A DNA stretch of 12,897 nucleotides from JBKHDT01 sp049974825 (GTDB taxonomy: Bacteria > Pseudomonadota > Gammaproteobacteria > Halothiobacillales > Halothiobacillaceae): positions 1 through 12,897 of the forward strand of contig JBNGDJ010000069.1 in the NCBI GenBank assembly GCA_049974825.1, in the 5' to 3' direction. The translations under genes and the position numbers were made by a program. Below the pieces are notes generated by a model. It was not told where the DNA came from, did not search any database, and saw only the letters and a list, made by a program, of their open reading frames with translations. Numbering within the stretch: the first letter of the stretch is position 1; each line of letters opens with the position of its first letter. Below are positions 1-6,316 of the stretch, one piece after another.

Positions 1-31
1 GCATGTATCGGCCCGGGCGTGTCTGAACGCG

Positions 32-77
32 GGCTCCGCCAGCTGGCGCGTTAGAGCTGGCGTTAGCCCACGGAGCC
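32..77. repeat. Nested inverted repeats
   Basis: The outer arms GGCTCCG (32-38) and CGGAGCC (71-77) are perfect reverse complements. They enclose an inner pair, GCCAGCT (38-44) and AGCTGGC (55-61). A short imperfect direct repeat, GCTGGCGCGTTAG (42-54) and GCTGGCGTTAG (56-66), overlaps the inner pair. The arrangement could fold as a hairpin or cruciform. Its role is unknown: it could be the tail of a terminator for a gene left of the window, or a REP-like element. Confidence 0.5.
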
Positions 78-90
78 ATGGATGGCTTCG
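71..90. repeat. Short palindrome CGGAGCCAT-GG-ATGGCTTCG
   Basis: Arms 71-79 and 82-90 are reverse complements except for one G-T position, with a 2-base spacer. The left arm is also the outer right arm of the preceding nested repeat, so the two structures are mutually exclusive. The right arm runs directly into the sequence shared with the terminator at 11559-11574. Confidence 0.5.
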
Positions 91-102
91 TGCAGAGTTT
101 CC
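87..102 (+). repeat. 16-base copy of a terminator arm (first copy)
   Basis: TTCGTGCAGAGTTTCC here is identical to 11559-11574, the loop plus right arm of the strong hairpin after the M14 gene. The matching left arm (GGAAACTCTGCA) is absent, so this copy cannot form the same hairpin. It may be half of a degraded terminator or part of a dispersed repeat family. Confidence 0.6.
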
Positions 103-320
103 TTTGGCAACAAGGCGCAGGGCGGACAGGTCAGACTTTCCCGGTGGCTATGGAATCGGTCGCTGGATCTTCATGCGCAGGAAGCCTGAACGGATGATCC
201 CGTGAACTCATGAAACACGCCTTCTGGCCCCGGCGCCGCACGGACAAGCATCAGCGATGGAGCCCGGAGCAGCCTTCAGGCCGCTCGCGCCACTTCCCGG
301 TTATTTTCGGGAGCCTGCCG

Positions 321-3300
321 ATGCAGCCGGCCCTGATAAGTCGCAAGGTGTTCGTCGCGCTGCTTGGTCTGGCTTTTCTGGGCACAAGCGGCTTCTCACC
401 CGTGTTCGCGCAGTCGGATGCGCCCAGCTTTGTTATCGGGGTCTTCGCCCATGAGGAAACAGGGCGTGTCAATGAGCGTTTCAAGCCGCTGATCCCCGTG
501 CTTGAGCAGGCTCTGCCGGAGCACAAGGTTGAATTGCAGGCGCTGTCCTACCCGGCGCTGGAGTCGGCACTTGCGCAGGGACACATCGACCTGCTGATTA
601 CCAACCCGAGCCACTATGTTTCCCGTCGGCTGACGGGTTCCCTGGGGGGACCGATCGCCACGCTGGCCGGCGAAGCAGAAGCGCAGACAGGCGGCCGACT
701 CGGCGGGGTTGTGCTGGCTCGCTCCGATGAGCCCGGTCGGCTGGCCGTTTCCGACTTGACCGATCTGGTCATCGCGCTCCCGCGGATCGAATCTCTCGGC
801 GGTTTCCAGGCTCAGGCCTGGCGGCTCTATCAGGAGACGGGCCAGAGGCTGGGCGCGGACAGCGAAAACCTGCTCCTGACCGGCATGCCTCATTTCCGGG
901 CCCTTGAGGCCGTGCTTGCGGGGGAGGCCGACGTGGCCTTTGTCCGGAGTGGCGTTTGGGAGCAGGCGGTTGCCGAGGGGCACATTCCCGAGGACGCCTT
1001 GCGCATCGCCATGCCGCGCCGCCATCCAGGCTTTGAGCTTGGCGTATCCACCGCGCTGTACCCGGAATGGCCTGTGGTGCTGGGTCCGAACGTGCCAGAC
1101 GAAGTGGCTGCCCGGGTCGTTCCCGCGCTATACAGCGCCTTTGTCGGCCGGCCCGACAGTAACCTTGCCATGGTGCCCCCGGCGCAGTACGAGATCATCG
1201 AAACCGTGATTCGTGACCTGCGCCTGCCGCCCTACGATGCCATGCCCGACATCGAGCCGGGGGATCTCTGGGCACGTTTCGGGTTCTGGTTGATTCTGTT
1301 GCCCGTCGCAAGCGCGTCCCTGCTGGTTGCCGGCCTCCTGCTGGTGTTTTTCAACCGGCGTCTCTTTCGAGTCAACCAGCAATTTGCCCGGCTGATCGAG
1401 CGCATGCCGGAACCGATTCTCGTGCTGGAGCGGGATCGCTATATCGATGCAAACCCCGCGGCACTGCGCCTGCTGGGGCTTGATTCCGTAGAACAGTTGC
1501 GCGCCAGCCGGCCTGTCGATATTTCTCCACCCACCCAGGCGGGCGGGACGCCCACGGGCAAGCTCGTGGGGCAGTATATCGAGCGCGCGCTGGCCGGGGA
1601 GACGGTGCATGCGGACTGGCTCCACCTGAATGCGGCTGGGGAAGAGGTGTCGGTCGAACTGACCCTGCTGCGCCTTGGCCGGGGGGCGCCGGGTCGTTTG
1701 CTGGCGGTGCTGCATGATGTGACCGCGCGTCGGCGCATGGAGCAGGCACTGGAGCTCGGACGACAGCGTGACCGCGACCACGCCCAATGGCTCAAGGCAC
1801 TGTTTGATGCCTCGCCCATCGCGCTGATGGTCCATGATGCGCAGACCGGCGAATTGCTTGAGGCCAACCCCGCCGCATGGCAGTCCTACGGGTATGAGTC
1901 GTTCGAGGAACTGCGTGCGGGCGACTTGTGGATGGACCCGCCCTATTCAGAACGCGAGGCGATGGAAAACATTCGGGCAGCGGCTCGGGGCAAGCCGGTG
2001 GCCATGCTCTGGAAATCGCGGCGCCGGGATGGATCGGCGTTTTGGGAGCAGGTACACCTGGATGCGGTGGAAGTAGCCGGTTCCCTGCGGGTGATTGCCA
2101 CCTGCATGGACGTCACCGCCCAGGTCGACGCCGAGAATCGTCTTCGTCACGAGAAAGAGCGCGTTCAGGGCATTCTCTACGGTACGGGCGTGGGTACCTG
2201 GGAGTGGAATGTCCAGACCGGCGAAGTCGTGTTCAACCGCCGCTGGGCCGAGATTCTCGGTTACCGGCTGGAGGAGCTGGAGCCGGTCAGCATCCGGACC
2301 TGGGAACGCCTGGCCCATCCGGATGATCTGGCTGCGTCCGAGCAGGCGCTTGAGAAACATTTCAGTGGACAGGCCACGCACTATGAACTGGAATCACGGA
2401 TGCGGCACAAGGACGGCAGCTGGATCTGGGTGCTGGATCGGGGCCGGGTGGTTGAGTGGGACAATCAAGGCCGGCCCCTACGCATGTCCGGGACGCATCA
2501 GGACATCACCGAACGCAAGCGGCTGGAGCAGGCGCTTCGCGAACGCGAGAACCTGTTCCGTACTCTGTTCCGCAATCTGCCGGATGGCATCCTGCTGATC
2601 GACCCGGATACCCGTCGTCCCGTGCAGTTCAACATGGCGGCCTGCCGCATGCTTGGCTACGACGAAGCCGAGTTCGCGCGCCTGACCCTGGCCGACATCG
2701 ACACGCGAGAAAGCGCGGACGAAATGAGCGCCCGAATCGCGCGTCTGCGTGAAGGCTCGGAGGAATCCTTCCAGGCGCGTCACCGGCACAGGGACGGGCA
2801 TACCATTCCGGTTCAGGTGACGGTCCGCCGGGTCGAAATCGACGGGCACCTGTTCATGCTCGCGGTGTTCCGGGACCTGACCCAGCTTTCCGAAGCGCAA
2901 AAGGCCTACCGGGAACTGCTCGGACGCTTCGAGAAACTTGCCCAGCTTCTGCCTGGCGTCATCTACCAATACCAGCTGCTGCCCGACGGTCGAGCCTGCT
3001 TTCCCTATGCCAGTGAAGGTGTGCGTCAGATCTACGGGGTCGAGCCGGCGGCCATTGCCGAAGATGCCGGCCCGGTTTTCGAAGTGCTGCTCGACGAGGA
3101 TAGCGAACGGGTATCCGCTTCCATCACGGAATCAGCCCGCCACCTGACCGTCTGGCATGACCGCTACCGCGTCCAGCATCCAGAGCGCGGCCTGATCTGG
3201 GTGGAGGGCCATGCCACGCCCGAGCGGCTTGAGGACGGCAGTGTGCTCTGGCACGGCTATATCTTCGATATCACCGAGCGCAAGCAGATCGAGGACGAGC

Positions 3301-4421
3301 TTGAAGCCAGCGAGCAGCGGTTCCGCCAGTTTGCCGAGGTGATCGATCTGGTGTTCTGGATCCGCACCGCCGACCGGATGGAATACATCAGCCCGGGTTA
3401 CGAACGGATCTGGGGCCGGTCCGTTGACTCTCTGTATTCTGACCCGAACAGTTTCGTGGGGGCCATTCTTCCCGAGGACCGACCGCGGGTGATCGAGGCG
3501 ATGCAGCGCGAGAACAGCGGCGGCGAGAATTTCGACGAAACGTACCGCATTCGGCGCCCGGATGGCCGTATTCGCTGGGTTCATGCGCACAGCTTTGCGT
3601 TGCCGGGGGGCGACTGCCCGCGCTTCACGGGGATTGCCACGGACATCACCGAACAGGTGGAAGCCAGCCAGGCGCTGGAGTCCGCCACGGAGGAACTGCG
3701 CCGCTCGAACGAGGAACTGGAGCAGTTTGCCTATGTCGCCTCCCACGATTTGCGCCAGCCCCTGCGGATGGTCGGCAGTTACGTGCAACTGCTTGAGCGG
3801 CGCCTCGGCGATCGGCTGGATGATGAGTCGCGCCAGATGATGGACTTTGTCACCGATGGCGCGCGGCGCATGGACCAGATGTTGCAGTCCCTGCTTGAAT
3901 ACTCGCGCGTCGGTCGCATGGGAGAGCCCAAGACGGCACTCGACACGCGCCAGGTGCTGGATGAGGCGCTGCATTTTCTGGAGCCAGAAATCGAGGAAAG
4001 CGGTGCCGTGTTGGAAGTTCGCGGCGACTGGCCGAGGGTCGAGGCCAGCCGGAACGAGCTGGTGCGGCTGTTCCAGAACCTGGTGGGCAACGCCATCAAG
4101 TACCACGAACCGGATCAGGCGCCCCAGGTAACGATCAGTGCGGCCCGCGACGGGGGTGCGGACTGGCGGTTCTGCGTGCGGGACGAGGGTATCGGCATCG
4201 AACCCGATCAGGTTGGCCGCCTGTTCCAGATGTTCCAGCGTCTGCAGACCCGAAGCCGCTACGAGGGTTTCGGGGTGGGGCTGGCCGTTTCTCGAAAGAT
4301 TGTCGAGCATCATGGTGGCCGGATCTGGGCCGAGTCCGCGGGACTCGGGCAGGGCAGTCGCTTCTGTTTCATCCTGCCGGTCGTGGACCCGGCCGACAGT
4401 TCGGGGGAGAAGGGCGCTTGA
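321..4421 (+). CDS. Membrane sensor histidine kinase: PhnD-like sensor, six PAS, HisKA, HATPase
   Basis: Predicted autophosphorylating sensor kinase, 1366 residues from the ATG at 321. That start has GGGAG 7 bases upstream and begins a typical signal peptide ending VFA-QSD near residue 30. An ATG at 210 would add 37 residues and has a poor ribosome site. Domain order: PhnD-type periplasmic anion-binding fold (about 36-300), membrane segment (about 319-344), then PAS domains at roughly 350-470, 485-603, 612-732, 740-855, 868-988 and 998-1112, several ending in D(I/V)T linkers. HisKA follows with phosphoacceptor H1142 in SHDLRQPLR, then HATPase with N1257, G1 box DEGIGI (1288-1293) and G2 GFGVG (1316-1320). 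All catalytic boxes look intact. There is no receiver domain, so the phosphate must pass to a separate protein. The best candidates are the regulators encoded immediately downstream. PhnD-like sensors occur in kinases such as the tetrathionate sensor TtrS; the ligand here is unknown. Confidence 0.93.
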   Translation: MQPALISRKVFVALLGLAFLGTSGFSPVFAQSDAPSFVIGVFAHEETGRVNERFKPLIPVLEQALPEHKVELQALSYPALESALAQGHIDLLITNPSHYVSRRLTGSLGGPIATLAGEAEAQTGGRLGGVVLARSDEPGRLAVSDLTDLVIALPRIESLGGFQAQAWRLYQETGQRLGADSENLLLTGMPHFRALEAVLAGEADVAFVRSGVWEQAVAEGHIPEDALRIAMPRRHPGFELGVSTALYPEWPVVLGPNVPDEVAARVVPALYSAFVGRPDSNLAMVPPAQYEIIETVIRDLRLPPYDAMPDIEPGDLWARFGFWLILLPVASASLLVAGLLLVFFNRRLFRVNQQFARLIERMPEPILVLERDRYIDANPAALRLLGLDSVEQLRASRPVDISPPTQAGGTPTGKLVGQYIERALAGETVHADWLHLNAAGEEVSVELTLLRLGRGAPGRLLAVLHDVTARRRMEQALELGRQRDRDHAQWLKALFDASPIALMVHDAQTGELLEANPAAWQSYGYESFEELRAGDLWMDPPYSEREAMENIRAAARGKPVAMLWKSRRRDGSAFWEQVHLDAVEVAGSLRVIATCMDVTAQVDAENRLRHEKERVQGILYGTGVGTWEWNVQTGEVVFNRRWAEILGYRLEELEPVSIRTWERLAHPDDLAASEQALEKHFSGQATHYELESRMRHKDGSWIWVLDRGRVVEWDNQGRPLRMSGTHQDITERKRLEQALRERENLFRTLFRNLPDGILLIDPDTRRPVQFNMAACRMLGYDEAEFARLTLADIDTRESADEMSARIARLREGSEESFQARHRHRDGHTIPVQVTVRRVEIDGHLFMLAVFRDLTQLSEAQKAYRELLGRFEKLAQLLPGVIYQYQLLPDGRACFPYASEGVRQIYGVEPAAIAEDAGPVFEVLLDEDSERVSASITESARHLTVWHDRYRVQHPERGLIWVEGHATPERLEDGSVLWHGYIFDITERKQIEDELEASEQRFRQFAEVIDLVFWIRTADRMEYISPGYERIWGRSVDSLYSDPNSFVGAILPEDRPRVIEAMQRENSGGENFDETYRIRRPDGRIRWVHAHSFALPGGDCPRFTGIATDITEQVEASQALESATEELRRSNEELEQFAYVASHDLRQPLRMVGSYVQLLERRLGDRLDDESRQMMDFVTDGARRMDQMLQSLLEYSRVGRMGEPKTALDTRQVLDEALHFLEPEIEESGAVLEVRGDWPRVEASRNELVRLFQNLVGNAIKYHEPDQAPQVTISAARDGGADWRFCVRDEGIGIEPDQVGRLFQMFQRLQTRSRYEGFGVGLAVSRKIVEHHGGRIWAESAGLGQGSRFCFILPVVDPADSSGEKGA

Positions 4422-4449
4422 TCGAACGCAGAACCGGACTGACATTCGG

Positions 4450-4489
4450 ACGATCCATTGACGGCTTTTGCCGTCCTGGTTCGGATCGT
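4450..4489 (+). promoter_or_regulatory. Two-tier stem-loop between the two kinase genes
   Basis: Outer arms ACGATCC (4450-4456) and GGATCGT (4483-4489) enclose inner arms GACGGC (4460-4465) and GCCGTC (4470-4475) around a TTTT loop. All arms pair perfectly. No T-run follows, so a strong intrinsic terminator is unlikely. It may be an mRNA-processing or stabilising element, or a partial attenuator setting the ratio of the two kinases. If the second kinase really starts at the TTG at 4418, the element lies inside its coding sequence. Confidence 0.45.
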
Positions 4490-4501
4490 TCCTGGATCTC
4501 A

Positions 4502-5821
4502 GTGCGCACCGGGCGGCTGTTTGCGGGTCTGTTTTGCCTGGTCCTGCTTGTGCCCGGGGCGCAGGCCGCGATCGATCCGGGTCCCCTGTTTCGAGCAGTC
4601 CCTCTGCCCGCGCTGCTGATCGAGCCGGTCAGCGGCGAGATCGTGGCGGCCAATGAGGCCGCCACCCTGTTCTACGGGTATCCCGAAACGCGCCTGACCC
4701 AGATGAGCATTCAGCAGATCAATATGCTCACGCCTGAGCAGGTAGCGGCAGAGCGCCGGGCGGCAGCCCTGGCCGAGCGTGATTTTTTCCTGTTTCGCCA
4801 CCGGCTGGCCTCCGGGGAGGCGGTTACGGTCAAGGTCCGCTCGGTTCCCGTCGAGATCCTTGGCCGATCGCTGCTGTTCTCGGTTGTCCAGCCCCCTGAT
4901 GATCCCGAGCAGCTGCGCGCGGTGACCGAGATGTACCAGTTGCAACTTGAGGAGTTGGTGGACGCACAGGTCCGGGAGCTGGAACAGGCCGAACGCCAGG
5001 AACGCCGCCTGCTGACGGTGGCCGTCGCCCTGCAGGGCGGGGTGATCCTGGTGATGCTGCTGCTGATGCATCGCCAGCGGCGGCTCAAGCGCCGGTTGCA
5101 GGCGCTGGTCCGGTCACTTGATGTGCGCAACCGGGAACTGGCCCGGCTGTCGGAGGTGATGGCCCACCACTTTCAGGAGCCGGTGCGCCGGATTGTCAGC
5201 TTCGCAAAGCGTCTTCGCCGCCAGGAGGCGTTGGTGGCCGACTCGGACGGGCGCCGGTCACTGGATTTCATGGAGCAGCAGGCCGGTCGGTTGAGTCGGC
5301 TTTTGCGTGACGTGCAGAGGTATCTCTCAATCCCCGTTCAGGCCCGCCAACAGGGAAACTGTCGGCTGGACGAGGTCGTAAAGCGCCTGCGGCAGGAATA
5401 CCGGGAGGCGTTCTCCGAATCATCGGCCGTGTTTCAGGCCACGGAAGAGCCGTTGGAGATCGGCGTGGCGCAAGTGCATTTGGTCGAGATGTTGCGTATC
5501 CTGATCGATAACGCATTGGCCTATCGTGACCCCGATCGCAACCCGGCGCTTCGTCTTGTGGCCAGGCGCCGGGGAAAGCGGGTGCAGCTGCTTCTCAGTG
5601 ACAACGGCATCGGAATCGCCCCGGAAGACCGAGAGCAGGTCCTGGGGCTTTTCGTGCGGGCGACCAAAGCCTCGGAGGCACCGGAGGGTACCGGACTGGG
5701 CTTGGCCGTGCTGGATCGCTGGGTCCGCCAACTCGGCGGTCAGGTCCGCATTGTCGACGGGATTGATGGGGGCATCGGCGTGCAATTTGATCTACCGGCA
5801 AGGGAATCGCGGAATAAATGA
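4502..5821 (+). CDS. Sensor histidine kinase with predicted periplasmic PAS domain
   Basis: Predicted membrane histidine kinase, 439 residues from the GTG at 4502. This start gives a compact signal peptide (RTGR, hydrophobic core, AQA cleavage near residue 22). The frame is also open to a TTG at 4418, which would overlap the previous stop by 4 bases and has GGAG 8 bases upstream. However, 4421-4501 has codon use unlike the rest of the gene and contains a hairpin, so I prefer 4502. Order: signal peptide, PAS-like domain (about 28-131, with ANEAATLFYGY), coiled segment (about 140-170), membrane helix (about 171-189), HisKA with AHHFQEPVR (predicted phosphoacceptor H222), HATPase with N337, DNGIGI (367-372) and EGTGLGL (395-401). 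The PAS lies between export signal and membrane helix, so it is inferred to be periplasmic. The stop overlaps the regulator's ATG (ATGA), implying translational coupling. Confidence 0.9.
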   Translation: MRTGRLFAGLFCLVLLVPGAQAAIDPGPLFRAVPLPALLIEPVSGEIVAANEAATLFYGYPETRLTQMSIQQINMLTPEQVAAERRAAALAERDFFLFRHRLASGEAVTVKVRSVPVEILGRSLLFSVVQPPDDPEQLRAVTEMYQLQLEELVDAQVRELEQAERQERRLLTVAVALQGGVILVMLLLMHRQRRLKRRLQALVRSLDVRNRELARLSEVMAHHFQEPVRRIVSFAKRLRRQEALVADSDGRRSLDFMEQQAGRLSRLLRDVQRYLSIPVQARQQGNCRLDEVVKRLRQEYREAFSESSAVFQATEEPLEIGVAQVHLVEMLRILIDNALAYRDPDRNPALRLVARRRGKRVQLLLSDNGIGIAPEDREQVLGLFVRATKASEAPEGTGLGLAVLDRWVRQLGGQVRIVDGIDGGIGVQFDLPARESRNK

Positions 5822-6264
5822 CACTGAACGATCCTGTTTTCTCGGTGCTCCTGGTCGAAGATGAACCGGCCGACGCGCACCTGATCCGCATGGCATTCGA
5901 GGAAAGCCGACTGCTTGTGCGCCTGGCGCATGCCGAGGACGGCGTGGACGCCCTTGACTACCTCAACCGGCGCGCAGGGCACGAGGATGCCGACAGACCG
6001 GACCTGATCCTGCTGGATCTGAACATGCCCCGGATGGACGGGCGCGGGTTTCTCAAGGCAGTCAAGAAGGATCCGAATCTGCGCTCGATACCGGTGGTGG
6101 TGCTGACCACCTCGCAGGCCGAGAGCGACGTGTTCGATTCCTACGACCTCGGCGCGGCGGGTTTTATTGTCAAGCCGCTGGATGTGAACGATTTCATCGA
6201 GCAGGTGCGTACCCTGGGCGATTATTGGGTGACCCTGGTTCGGCGGCCGGCCAACACGGTGTGA
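5818..6264 (+). CDS. Single-domain response regulator, Rcp1-like
   Basis: A 148-residue CheY-like receiver with no output domain. Acidic pocket residues E14 and D15, phosphoacceptor D67 (in LLDLNMPRMDG), T97/T98 and K119 (in FIVKP) are all present, so phosphorylation should be possible. The sequence style (LNMPRMDGRGFLK, IPVVVLTTS, SYDLGA) matches the Rcp1 group, the partners of phytochrome-type and other SHDLxxPLR kinases. Its ATG overlaps the stop of the preceding kinase by 4 bases, with GGA 4 bases upstream. It most likely takes phosphate from one or both upstream kinases. Lacking an effector domain, it must act through protein contact, perhaps with the c-di-GMP protein encoded next, or serve as a phosphate shuttle or sink. 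Confidence 0.93.
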   Translation: MTLNDPVFSVLLVEDEPADAHLIRMAFEESRLLVRLAHAEDGVDALDYLNRRAGHEDADRPDLILLDLNMPRMDGRGFLKAVKKDPNLRSIPVVVLTTSQAESDVFDSYDLGAAGFIVKPLDVNDFIEQVRTLGDYWVTLVRRPANTV

Positions 6265-6279
6265 ACGGCTGGGGCTGAC

Positions 6280-6300
6280 CGGAACGCCCCGATCGTTCCG
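6280..6300 (+). promoter_or_regulatory. Hairpin just upstream of the c-di-GMP gene's ribosome site
   Basis: CGGAACG (6280-6286) and CGTTCCG (6294-6300) form a perfect 7-bp stem with a 7-base loop in the 52-base gap before the next gene. It ends 4 bases before the GGGAG (6305-6309) that serves the ATG at 6317. No T-run follows. It could tune translation or mark a processing site; it could also be incidental. Confidence 0.35.
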
Positions 6301-6316
6301 AAACGGGAGTGCAGGT

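Larger units (their letters stand above)
1..320. other. Left-edge stretch without a convincing gene, rich in palindromes
   Basis: No reading frame here has coding character on either strand. The stretch contains nested inverted repeats between 32 and 90 and a lone copy of one arm of the terminator found at 11546-11575; both are listed separately. The first kinase frame is open back to an ATG at 210, so 210-320 may be translated, but the better start is at 321. I could not pick out a confident -35/-10 pair for the downstream kinase operon. Its promoter presumably lies here or within this stretch's palindromic part. Confidence 0.5.

Noticed and set aside
42..66. Possible integron attC site (GTTAG near palindromes)
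   Set aside because: The GTTAG motifs do not fit the GTTRRRY core, no matching RYYYAAC end lies at a sensible distance, and there is no integrase or gene cassette.
3132..4445. Long minus-strand open frame opposite the kinase core (437 codons)
   Set aside because: Shadow of the HisKA/HATPase coding region; no domain features in its translation.
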